Positions 1 through 5,502 of a stretch of 7,552 nt of DNA are shown here, piece after piece (position 1 is the stretch's first letter; every line of letters starts with the position of its first letter). The translations under genes and the position numbers were made by a program. The DNA is from Nitrospirota bacterium (GTDB lineage Bacteria > Nitrospirota > Nitrospiria > Nitrospirales > UBA8639), in the NCBI GenBank assembly GCA_029881175.1, contig JAOUNC010000132.1, forward strand, positions 1 through 7,552. Reading direction: 5' to 3'. Below the pieces are notes generated by a model. The model was not told where the DNA came from and did no database searches. It saw nothing but the letters and a program-made list of their open reading frames with translations.

Positions 1-1329
1 CCCACTCGCGTCCGGTGGCGAATTCTCTTTCTCTTACTGCTGATTAGCATTATCACCTACATCGACCGGGTGAACATCTCGGTAACGGCCCGTCACATGA
101 TACCCTCATTGGGACTCACCGATGTCCAAATGGGGTGGATCTTTTCGGCCTTCGTGTTTGGCTACGCACTCTTTCAAGTGCCAGGGGGATGGATGGGGGA
201 CCGATGGGGACCACGTCGCGTATTGACGTTTGCGGTCATCTGGTGGTCCATTTTCACTGCCCTCACTGCGCTCGCGCCCACTCTCCCCCTGGCCAATCTT
301 ATCGGCATCATGGGTTCACTGATGGTGGTGCGATTCCTTATTGGCATTGGTGAAGCCGCCGCTCTGCCCAACTTCAACCGATCGGTTGCCAACTGGCATC
401 CGCCACACGAACGAGGGTTAGGCATTGGCATCACCATCGGAGGAATCGGCGTGGGCTCGGCCCTCACGCCACCCATCACGGCCTGGATCATGGTGAATTA
501 TGGCTGGCAAACCGCCTTCTATGTCGCAGGCGGATTGGGCATTGGCATCGCGCTCTTGTGGTATTGGTACGCAACCGATCATCCCCGGCAACATCCACAC
601 GTCAACGAAGCCGAAGCCGCCATCATTGAAGGACAATCTTTTGATCCCCAAATTTCTTCTCTCCCCTCGAGGCGAATGGGTCGGGATGAGGGGGGAACGC
701 ACCAACCAGCCACCGTCCCCTGGAAAGCCATCCTCACCACACCCACCGTCTGGTGGCTCGTTATCAGTTACACCTGCCTGGGATACGTGGCCTACATCTA
801 TATGTCATGGTTCTATTTGTATCTCGTGAATGTTAGAGGTTTCGCCATCCTTCAAGGGGCCTTCTTTGCCTCTGCCCCCTTCATCGCCATGACGATCTTT
901 TGCCCATTGGGCGGTTGGGTCACCGACCGATTGGCTGAAAAATACGGCATTAATTGGGGGCGAGCCAGCGTGGGCGGAACGGGGATGATCCTCGCGGCAT
1001 TGTGCATCATCATCGGCGCCAACGTCGAAGCACCTTATATCGCCATTGGATTCTTATCGTTGGGAGCCGGTTGGCTCTATTTCACCGTCGGCCCGTTTTG
1101 GTCCTCCACCACCGATTTATCCAAACCCTACGCCGGCACGCTCTCCGGCTTGATGAACACCGGAGCGAATTTAGGCGGCACACTTTCGCCCACACTCACA
1201 CCCTGGCTCGCAGACTCCTACGGCTGGCCCGTCGCCCTGGGTCTCGCCGCCGGCATTGCATGTATTGGTGGAATCTGTTGGCTTGGGATTCATCCCGGAA
1301 AGCCAATCGACCTCGTGCAAAAAAGCTAA
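1..1329 (+). CDS. MFS transporter, ACS (anion:cation symporter) type, 5' end missing
   Basis: An inner-membrane secondary transporter of the major facilitator superfamily, probably importing an organic anion by cation symport; the substrate cannot be read from the sequence. The frame is open from base 1, and the GTG at 70 is internal: the residues before it (RWRILFLLLISIITYIDRVN) form the usual first membrane helix with the ACS-like YIDRVN signature. Only a short N-terminus is lost. Visible are the family motif GDRWGPRR after helix 2, a G-rich helix 4-5 region (GIGEAAALPNFNR, GIGITIGGIGVGSALTPP), a central cytoplasmic loop, and the second-half counterpart GGWVTDRLAEKYG. About 12 hydrophobic segments fit the family; 442 residues are visible. 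The central loop (nt about 640-710) carries an odd Arg/Gly-rich stretch that looks like an in-frame repeat insertion. The family call is firm; the subfamily is from motif memory. Confidence 0.93.
   Translation, partial: PTRVRWRILFLLLLISIITYIDRVNISVTARHMIPSLGLTDVQMGWIFSAFVFGYALFQVPGGWMGDRWGPRRVLTFAVIWWSIFTALTALAPTLPLANLIGIMGSLMVVRFLIGIGEAAALPNFNRSVANWHPPHERGLGIGITIGGIGVGSALTPPITAWIMVNYGWQTAFYVAGGLGIGIALLWYWYATDHPRQHPHVNEAEAAIIEGQSFDPQISSLPSRRMGRDEGGTHQPATVPWKAILTTPTVWWLVISYTCLGYVAYIYMSWFYLYLVNVRGFAILQGAFFASAPFIAMTIFCPLGGWVTDRLAEKYGINWGRASVGGTGMILAALCIIIGANVEAPYIAIGFLSLGAGWLYFTVGPFWSSTTDLSKPYAGTLSGLMNTGANLGGTLSPTLTPWLADSYGWPVALGLAAGIACIGGICWLGIHPGKPIDLVQKS
661..695. repeat. Probable dispersed G+C-rich repeat inside the MFS central loop
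   Basis: The arms CTCCCCTC (661-668) and GAGGGGGG (688-695) can pair nearly perfectly around a loop containing GGCGAATGGGTCGGGAT. The reverse strand reads CCTCATCCCGACCC followed by GCCTCGAGGGGAG, which resembles the common bacterial intergenic repeat pattern of CCCTCA-CCC and GAGGGGAGA. It is translated in frame as roughly SSLPSRRMGRDEGGTHQP in the loop between helices 6 and 7, where an insertion would be tolerated. Resemblance to a dispersed repeat is from memory; other genomic copies are not visible here. Confidence 0.45.
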
Positions 1330-1366
1330 TGAAATCCTTGCGCCCTTCAGCTGAACGGCTTCTACC

Positions 1367-1394
1367 TTGAGTTAATTGAGATGGGTGCTATAAG
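1367..1394 (+). promoter_or_regulatory. Candidate sigma70-type promoter for the TIR gene pair
   Basis: TTGAGT (1367-1372) and TATAAG (1389-1394) are separated by 16 nt. The -10 matches the consensus at five of six positions and the -35 at four. The -10 ends only 8 nt before the ATG at 1403, so transcription would begin at or within a couple of bases of the start codon. That predicts a leaderless or nearly leaderless mRNA, and it agrees with the absence of a good Shine-Dalgarno there. Sequence match only; there is no expression evidence. Confidence 0.4.
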
Positions 1395-1402
1395 ATAAAC
1401 GT

Positions 1403-1813
1403 ATGAAAATATTTCTGAGCTATGCTTCACCGGATCAAGCGTCGGCCCAAATGTTGGCCAAAAAGCTAGAAGCGAAAGGCCACCAGGTATGGGACCCGGA
1501 ACGTGATCTTGTGTCTGGCAGTGATTGGGCATCGACTCTTATGAAGCAAATGAAATCTGCTGAAGCGATGGTGGTGTTGCTATCACCAGAGGCAGTTGAT
1601 TCTCGTTGGGTTTCACAGGAGATTGAATTTGCCCTGGGAGCGAAACGATTACAAAATAGGCTCATCCCCGTTCTTGTACGTCCTACCAGGAACATCCCTT
1701 GGATCCTTCGTGAATTGCAACTCATCAAGCTGGGGGATAATCCAGAGAAGGTCGCCGAAGAAATTCTAGAACGGCTTCATCATTCTCAACATGGCTCCCA
1801 AGCGACCAAATAA
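1403..1813 (+). CDS. TIR-domain protein, stand-alone (first of a tandem pair)
   Basis: A 136-residue protein that is essentially one TIR domain (TIR_2 type). The first strand and box 1 are KIFLSYAS (residues 2-9), followed by helix A (DQASAQMLAKKLEAKG), strand B (HQVWDPERDL), the BB-loop region (VSGSDWASTLMKQM), strand C (AMVVLLSPEAV, 55-65), and the SRWVSQEIEFAL helix with W69 and E73. E73 sits where bacterial TIR NADases carry their catalytic glutamate. Strand D is RLIPVLVRP. There is no transmembrane segment, STING, SIR2, AAA or other fused module. Bacterial TIR proteins commonly cleave NAD+ or make cyclic-ADP-ribose-type signals in anti-phage systems; that this one does so is inference. 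It begins 73 nt after the MFS stop, probably from its own promoter, and overlaps the next TIR gene by 23 nt. The domain call is strong; the biological role is open. Confidence 0.9.
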   Translation: MKIFLSYASPDQASAQMLAKKLEAKGHQVWDPERDLVSGSDWASTLMKQMKSAEAMVVLLSPEAVDSRWVSQEIEFALGAKRLQNRLIPVLVRPTRNIPWILRELQLIKLGDNPEKVAEEILERLHHSQHGSQATK

Positions 1814-2252
1814 AAAGCCGAAAGAGGCTTTTCTCTCGCATTCATCAAAAAATCTTGTCTTTTCTAGTCGGCTGGCAAAGAACCTCACGAACGCCAACGT
1901 CAACACATTTTATAGCAAAAAAAACATCGTAGGGGCCCAAGAATGGCACGACGAAATCGGTGAGGCACTCAAACGTTGCGATTGGTTCCTGCTCGTGTTA
2001 TCACCACAAGCCGTCAATTCTAAATGGGTCAAGCATGAACTCATTTATGCCCTCCAACAAAATCGTTATAGAGGACGCATTGTTCCTATTCTGTATAAAT
2101 CCTGCGACATCAATAAATTGTCTTGGACACTTTCAGGATTTCAACACATCGATTTTCGAAAGGGCTTTGACAAGGGAATCCAGGCGTTACTGAGCCTATG
2201 GAAAATCAAATATGTATCAAATCCAAGTCAAAAGAAGTCTAAAGGCAAATAG
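1791..2252 (+). CDS. TIR-domain protein, stand-alone (second of a tandem pair)
   Basis: A 153-residue second TIR-domain protein, clearly diverged from its neighbour. Box 1 is EAFLSHSSK (12-20), then helix A (FSSRLAKNLTNANVN), strand B and BB loop (TFYSKKNIVGAQEWHDEIGEAL), strand C (DWFLLVLSPQAV), and SKWVKHELIYAL with W79 and E83, the latter at the expected catalytic glutamate. Strand D is RIVPILYK. Both termini are strongly basic (MAPKRPNKKPK at the front, a tail ending SQKKSKGK), which the first protein lacks and which might contact nucleic acid or a partner. The start is fixed: the frame has a TAG at 1767-1769, and ATG 1791 is the first usable start, lying inside the end of the upstream gene. 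The Shine-Dalgarno is weak, so translation is probably coupled to the first TIR gene. It is more A+T-rich than the MFS gene. The two products may act as a hetero-oligomer; that is inference. Confidence 0.9.
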   Translation: MAPKRPNKKPKEAFLSHSSKNLVFSSRLAKNLTNANVNTFYSKKNIVGAQEWHDEIGEALKRCDWFLLVLSPQAVNSKWVKHELIYALQQNRYRGRIVPILYKSCDINKLSWTLSGFQHIDFRKGFDKGIQALLSLWKIKYVSNPSQKKSKGK

Positions 2253-2316
2253 CCATTCCTGGGCAAAAGCTACCAAATAGAGACCCACAAATACTCGAAA
2301 GCCAGACATCACCATC

Positions 2317-2588
2317 ATAAGTTCACAAACTCCTGGAAAGACCGCAGTAGTGCTTGAAGTCACGAATATTTCCTCCCACGGAATTTGGTTATTCAGGAGT
2401 GGGGAAAAATTTTTCCTTTCCTATCAGGACTTCCCCTGGTTCAAGGAAGCTCCGGTTGGAAAAATCCTTCATGTCGAAGAACCCACGCCAGGGCATTACT
2501 CTATTAGCCGGATTTGGATATAGATTTGGGAATAGAGACCATTAAGCATCCTGAACGATATCAACTCAAAGCAAAAACACAGCCATAA
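2317..2588 (+). pseudogene. Decayed DUF2442-family gene
   Basis: Reading codons from 2317 to 2499 and resuming at 2502 rebuilds a short (about 90 residue) DUF2442-like protein. Key stretches are VLEVTNISSHGIWLF, GEKFFLSYQDFPWFKEAPVG, VEEPTPGHY, then PDLDIDLGIETIKHPERYQL, ending with TAA at 2586-2588. Three lesions are visible. The codon where ATG is expected reads ATA (2317-2319, before SSQTPGK). Two extra bases (TC, 2500-2501, consistent with a CT duplication) shift the frame. The next expected Trp, from the family's YWPDLD motif, is TAG (2505-2507). DUF2442 genes often pair with a small DUF4160 gene and are suspected toxin-antitoxin or regulatory partners; none is seen here. A naive ORF from 2354 to 2545 is in the wrong frame. 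Family assignment is from recall of the family pattern. Confidence 0.75.
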
Positions 2589-2632
2589 GGGGAGGGTTGA
2601 ATAATTATTTTTTTGAAGGGCAAATAGGCCCA

Positions 2633-2651
2633 CAGACACGTTGGGTGTCTG
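2633..2651. repeat. Perfect 7-bp stem hairpin
   Basis: CAGACAC (2633-2639) and GTGTCTG (2645-2651) are exact reverse complements around the 5-nt loop GTTGG. No T-run follows on the + strand, so it is not a standard intrinsic terminator. It lies between the decayed DUF2442 gene and the 120-bp repeat and may be part of a longer repeat copy. Confidence 0.4.
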
Positions 2652-2659
2652 AGGCATCT

Positions 2660-2779
2660 GGGCTGTTCAAAAACGTTCGTCAAGCAAGGCCGCAGCCATT
2701 TTTGCGCGCGGAGCGTACTTCCAGTACGTGAGCACGGAAAACTGGTGAGAACGCCGCTGACGGCTTTTTTCAACAGCCC
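2660..2779. repeat. 120-bp dispersed-type repeat with terminal inverted repeats (MITE-like)
   Basis: The ends are GGGCTGTTCAAAAA (2660-2673) and TTTTTCAACAGCCC (2766-2779), inverted copies matching at 13 of 14 positions. Inside lie CAAGCAAGGCCGCAGC, a small inner hairpin CGTACT-tcc-AGTACG (2714-2728), and GAGAACGCCGCTGACGGC before the right end. There is no coding content. The arrangement (GGCTGTTCAAAAA, GCAAGGCCGCAGC, GTACTT/AGTACG, GAACGCCGCTG, TTTTTCAACAGCC) strongly recalls a palindromic element scattered between genes in Nitrospira-type genomes. That recall, and therefore the label dispersed, needs a genome search. No target-site duplication is obvious. Confidence 0.65.
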
Positions 2780-2780
2780 C

Positions 2781-3021
2781 ATAAGGCTTTTTCTCCGTGA
2801 TAGACTATGCCACAAAATTCTAGATAAATTGAAAGGCACGCTTACTCCCACCCGGCCCTCGGCAACTGTCCAATGCCTTCAAAATTATTCCAACAACCTC
2901 GTTTCATGGTAAGCTGAGCTGCTGTCCTTGAGCACACAAAATGTTCTCAGGAACAGATTGGTGTACCTAAGGCGATCATAGACGAAAAAACAGTCAATCT
3001 TAGAGAGAAAGGAGGGATACC
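2781..3021. other. Intergenic stretch before the lysine-rich gene
   Basis: No gene is seen here on either strand. A long reverse-strand open frame crosses the right part of it, but its hydrophobic run is simply the complement of the lysine codons of the small gene and is not credible. The only structure noted is an imperfect inverted repeat, TCCTTGAGCAC (2925-2935) against GTTCTCAGGA (2943-2952). Together with the decayed gene and repeat to its left, this fills the 769 bases between the second TIR gene and the lysine-rich gene. Confidence 0.5.
3010..3015 (+). promoter_or_regulatory. Strong Shine-Dalgarno of the lysine-rich micro-gene
   Basis: AGGAGG lies 6 nt before the ATG at 3022, inside the run GAAAGGAGGG. 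It is the strongest ribosome binding site in the window and is the main argument that the very short frame behind it is a real gene. Confidence 0.8.
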
Positions 3022-3108
3022 ATGGGAGATAAAGGCGGGAAAAAAGACAAAGACAAAGCGCAAAAACAAAAAGCCGACCAACAGAAAAAAAAGGACAAAA
3101 AGAAATAA
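3022..3108 (+). CDS. 28-residue lysine-rich small protein
   Basis: A short frame of 28 codons plus TAA, beginning MGDKGGKKDKDKAQKQK and ending in KKKDKKK. It is about half lysine, with Asp and Gln, no hydrophobic core, no signal peptide and no membrane segment, so it should be a disordered, highly basic cytoplasmic peptide. The MGDKGGKKDK start resembles small hypothetical proteins I recall from varied bacteria, usually somewhat longer. That similarity and the perfect AGGAGG at 6 nt spacing support a real gene. The function is unknown; binding to nucleic acid or ribosome is only a guess from charge. It is followed after 18 nt by a 42-bp perfect palindrome that could mark the transcript end. 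Standard length cut-offs would miss it. Confidence 0.7.
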   Translation: MGDKGGKKDKDKAQKQKADQQKKKDKKK

Positions 3109-3126
3109 CTGAGTCGCTTTCTTCGA

Positions 3127-3168
3127 TGGAAGTGGTGGGCTTCGCCTAGGCGAAGCCCACCACTTCCA
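3127..3168. repeat. 42-bp perfect palindrome
   Basis: The 21 bases from 3127 and the 21 bases to 3168 are exact reverse complements centred on CCTAGG, with the inner part GGTGGGCTTCGCCT / AGGCGAAGCCCACC. As RNA it would form a very stable hairpin with a minimal CUAG loop. No T-run follows, so it is not a textbook intrinsic terminator, though it could protect the 3' end of the lysine-rich gene's mRNA. The GTGGGCTTCGCC core also resembles small repeats seen between genes in other bacteria. Confidence 0.85.
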
Positions 3169-3307
3169 AGGCACGCCAACCCCTGTTAGGTGATCATCAG
3201 AGAAATCCTGAAAACCAAGCTTTCGCCAAAATTTCATGCCGATTATACGAACATGGAATCATGTACTACACACCTTATGCTTATCAGTCGAGTAATTGTT
3301 AACACAG

Positions 3308-3663
3308 ATGAATACACACGAAATACTTAAAGAGTTCGCAAAACGATTCGTGAAAAAAATTTCCGGGATAGATTTCGACATGAAGCCAAAAAGAAGCCAC
3401 GTGACCTCCGTACTCGAATATGTCACGGAATTGAAAAAGCCTTCAACTCAAAGTACGCTGGAAGTTCTATTACCTACCAACCTGAAGACAAATGCTTGGT
3501 TCTACCAGACAATAAAATTGAAGAAACAACTTGGGCGCTAGCCGAAAAACAGATGGGGTTGGGTGATAGCCTACTCATAATTGATGCCACGGGAAGAAAA
3601 TTTTATGCAGAAACAGAGGCTGAGTCGCATATCCCTTCAAAAATTTACGGTGGCCATAGCTAA
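3308..3663 (+). pseudogene. Frameshifted gene of unknown function
   Basis: Two frames join into one convincing protein of about 118 residues. The first begins at ATG 3308 (MNTHEILKEFAKRFVKK). After a one-base slip within the seven A's at 3353-3359 it continues NFRDRFRHEAKKKPRDLR, then a middle with SITYQPEDKCLVLPD, and ends with MGLGDSLLIIDATGRKFYAE and a His-Ile-Pro-rich tail before TAA at 3661-3663. The second frame is open from 3331 but has no usual start until TTG 3496. Read without the slip, the first frame stops at 3539-3541 with a less protein-like tail. Loss of one A (eight to seven), sequencing error, or transcriptional slippage would all explain it. I do not recognise the family. 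It is basic at the N-terminus and acidic at the C-terminus, with no signal peptide. No good Shine-Dalgarno is visible. Confidence 0.6.
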
Positions 3664-3743
3664 CATGTCCTAGGGTAGATGCAATAAGGCGTCGATGCGT
3701 TTTCTGTATAATGTGAAAGGGTTCCACAACCTAAGAGTTCAAT

Positions 3744-3770
3744 GGCCTGTGGGTAGTCTTTCCCACGGCC
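3744..3770. repeat. Hairpin in the gap before the transglutaminase gene
   Basis: GGCC-t-GTGGG (3744-3753) pairs with CCCAC-GGCC (3762-3770), giving nine base pairs with one bulged T and an 8-nt loop. There is no T-run directly after it. It lies in the 244-nt gap between the broken gene and the transglutaminase gene, which otherwise holds no supported feature. It might end an upstream transcript or belong to an untranslated leader; nothing decides between these. Confidence 0.35.
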
Positions 3771-3907
3771 CGGACCAACCAGTTCTCCCCCATATTCTGA
3801 GGCAACCAGGGTTCACTTTTTCGAAAGCCAGCCATCTTTTGGCGTTTTTTCATGATTATTTTTAAAAAAGCTTTTGATGCCGTTTAAAATGCACAATAGG
3901 ATGTCGT

Positions 3908-4762
3908 ATGCAGCGCTATAAGATTCTTCATCGAACGTATTATAATTTTTCGGGTGCGGTGACGCTCGGGCCACATTACTTGCGCCTGCGTCCGAGGGAA
4001 GACTATGACCTGCACATTGAATCTTCAACACTCACCATCACCCCGCCAGCAACCCTGCTGTGGCATCGTGACGTGGAAGGCAATTCGGTGGCCACAGCCA
4101 CATTCACTGAGCCGGCCAACCAGCTGGCGATTGAGAGCGAAGTGATCATTCAGCAATTCAACGAGACTCCACTCGATTTTCTTGTCGCCGACTACGCAGT
4201 CGCTTACCCATTTGCGTATCAACCCGATGACCGGATCATGTTGTTACCCCATATGGCCTTCCCGGAAGAGAAGACGAAAACGCAACTCACCAAATGGATT
4301 AAAAGTTTCTGGCAACCAGAAGAGCCCATTCAAACATACACTCTCCTGCAACGCCTGGCCTCCCACATCAACCAGACGCTGTCGTATAAAATACGGGAAG
4401 AACCAGGCGTACAAACTGTGTCACAAACATTGGAGTATGGCACCGGCTCCTGCCGTGACTTTGCGTTGCTCTTTATGGAAACCGCACGGTGCTTAGGGCT
4501 GGCCTCGCGCTTTGTGAGCGGATATCTCCACGCCCCCCCATCAGCCACAGATTATGGCGCCACTCATGCCTGGGCCGAAGTATACCTGCCAGGCGCGGGC
4601 TGGAAAGGGTTCGATCCCACGGTAGGCGCCATAGCCGGGCCTGATCATTTTGCGGTGGCCGTGGCGAGATTGCCCGAATCCGTACCGCCGGTAGAGGGAA
4701 CCTTTGTCGGTCCTCCAGGATCGACGCTTCATGTCGGCGTCTGGGTGACCGAGTGCGAGTGA
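3908..4762 (+). CDS. Transglutaminase-like family protein with bacterial N-terminal domain
   Basis: A 284-residue cytoplasmic protein of the transglutaminase-like (papain-fold) superfamily, without a signal peptide. Residues 1-80 (MQRYKILHRTYYNFSGAV, then LGPHYLRLRPR, then WHRDVEGNSVATATF) are the Bact_transglu_N domain. The catalytic core follows from about 145 to 240, with Cys182 in GSCRDFALLF, His220 in GATHAWAEVYLPG and Asp236 in WKGFDPTVG, the complete Cys-His-Asp triad. Family members act as cysteine proteases, amidases or cross-linkers and often sit with circularly permuted ATP-grasp and alpha-E genes; none of those is here. The length is typical. The start is chosen for TAGGAT just upstream; the ATG at 3901 is out of frame. 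It is more G+C-rich than the stretch to its left, which suggests a return to core sequence. Confidence 0.93.
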   Translation: MQRYKILHRTYYNFSGAVTLGPHYLRLRPREDYDLHIESSTLTITPPATLLWHRDVEGNSVATATFTEPANQLAIESEVIIQQFNETPLDFLVADYAVAYPFAYQPDDRIMLLPHMAFPEEKTKTQLTKWIKSFWQPEEPIQTYTLLQRLASHINQTLSYKIREEPGVQTVSQTLEYGTGSCRDFALLFMETARCLGLASRFVSGYLHAPPSATDYGATHAWAEVYLPGAGWKGFDPTVGAIAGPDHFAVAVARLPESVPPVEGTFVGPPGSTLHVGVWVTECE

Positions 4763-4882
4763 TTCGAGCGGCTCCGGTTCTTATGAAACAAGATTGCTCC
4801 TTCTTTTTTCCCAATCCAGACAGCCGTTTAAAAAATCCAAAGAAAGCGGTTATTTCCCACTCCTAAACTATAAAGGTCAATC

Positions 4883-5350
4883 ATGCCAATTTGGGTTGAT
4901 GCGGACGCTTGTCCGAAGGTGATTAAAGAAATTTTATTTCGTGCGGCGTGGCGGACGGCCGTGCAAGTCACGCTTGTCGCGAATCGACTGTTGCATGTTC
5001 CGTCTTCTCCCTATATTTCTGCTTTCCAAGTGGCTGATGGCTTCGATGTGGCTGATGCTGAAATCGTCAAAAGAATAGAAGTCGGTGACTTAGTGATTAC
5101 CGCCGACATTCCCCTGGCCGCTGAGGTCATCGCGAAGGGTGGGCATGCGCTTGATCCCCGGGGCGAGATGCATTCGGCTGATACGATTCAAGCCAAGCTG
5201 ACGATGCGAGATTTCATGGAAACCCTCCGGGCCAGTGGTATTGAAACCGGTGGACCCTCTGCGTTAAGCCAACGAGATCGGCAATTATTTGCCAAGCACC
5301 TTGACCACTATTTAACTGTTCTGATCAAACAAAAGAATGCGAAGGAATAG
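4883..5350 (+). CDS. yaiI: UPF0178 / DUF188 family protein (YaiI/YqxD-like)
   Basis: A 155-residue soluble protein of the widespread UPF0178 family, whose biochemical role is not firmly established; its fold resembles PIN/NYN nuclease-like domains. The diagnostic parts are all present: [15 protein letters not shown] (residues 4-18), [14 protein letters not shown], the [12 protein letters not shown] segment, [16 protein letters not shown] (68-83), [14 protein letters not shown] (89-102) and the C-terminal [21 protein letters not shown]. Conserved aspartates at 6, 8, 75 and 91 are the likely metal or active-site residues. AAAGGT (4872-4877) lies 5 nt before the ATG. It follows the transglutaminase gene after 120 nt. 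The C-terminal 37 codons recur as a diverged fragment beyond the porin gene. Length and sequence look intact. Confidence 0.93.
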   Translation: MPIWVDADACPKVIKEILFRAAWRTAVQVTLVANRLLHVPSSPYISAFQVADGFDVADAEIVKRIEVGDLVITADIPLAAEVIAKGGHALDPRGEMHSADTIQAKLTMRDFMETLRASGIETGGPSALSQRDRQLFAKHLDHYLTVLIKQKNAKE

Positions 5351-5396
5351 AGTCTTGGAATTACAATTGAAAAACGCGCTCTGCCGGAAAGGTTCA

Positions 5397-5423
5397 TTGA
5401 CAACTCGTTTGTCTGCATAGAAC
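5397..5423 (+). promoter_or_regulatory. Weak candidate promoter ahead of the porin gene
   Basis: A perfect -35 hexamer TTGACA (5397-5402) is followed 15 nt later by TAGAAC (5418-5423), a four-of-six match to the -10. The spacing is short, which lowers confidence. It lies about 80 nt upstream of the porin ATG in a 152-nt gap that holds no gene. Confidence 0.28.
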
Positions 5424-5502
5424 AAATGTGCGTCGTGAAGGAAAAATTGAGAAAACCCAATGCATCTCTTGTGCCGAGAATATGGGAGCGTGATTCAACA
5501 GC

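Noticed and set aside
954..1370. 138-codon + strand frame overlapping the MFS gene
   Set aside because: It is an Arg/His-rich shadow frame of the transporter with no domain-like pattern.
1403..2252. Complete Thoeris or other named TIR defence system
   Set aside because: No ThsA-type SIR2-SLOG protein, STING fusion or other known effector gene is found next to the TIR pair; the following 750 bases hold only a pseudogene and repeats.
2354..2545. 63-codon + strand open frame
   Set aside because: It runs through the decayed DUF2442 gene in the wrong frame; the family-like residues appear only in the two other frames.
2947..3237. Reverse-strand 96-codon frame with a long Phe/Leu/Val-rich run resembling a membrane helix
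   Set aside because: The hydrophobic run is the complement of the lysine codons (AAA/AAG) of the small gene at 3022-3108, which has the better ribosome binding site.
3353..3359. Programmed -1 ribosomal frameshift at the A run
   Set aside because: In the incoming frame the codons are GTG AAA AAA ATT, so the run is not placed as a proper A-AAA-AAA heptamer; base loss, sequencing error or transcriptional slippage are simpler.
3707..3712. Perfect TATAAT as a promoter of the transglutaminase gene
   Set aside because: No acceptable -35 hexamer at 15-19 nt upstream and a distance of nearly 200 nt to the gene; kept only as a remark.
4473..4814. 113-codon reverse-strand frame
   Set aside because: It is an Arg-rich antisense shadow of the transglutaminase gene, whose catalytic triad fixes the real frame.
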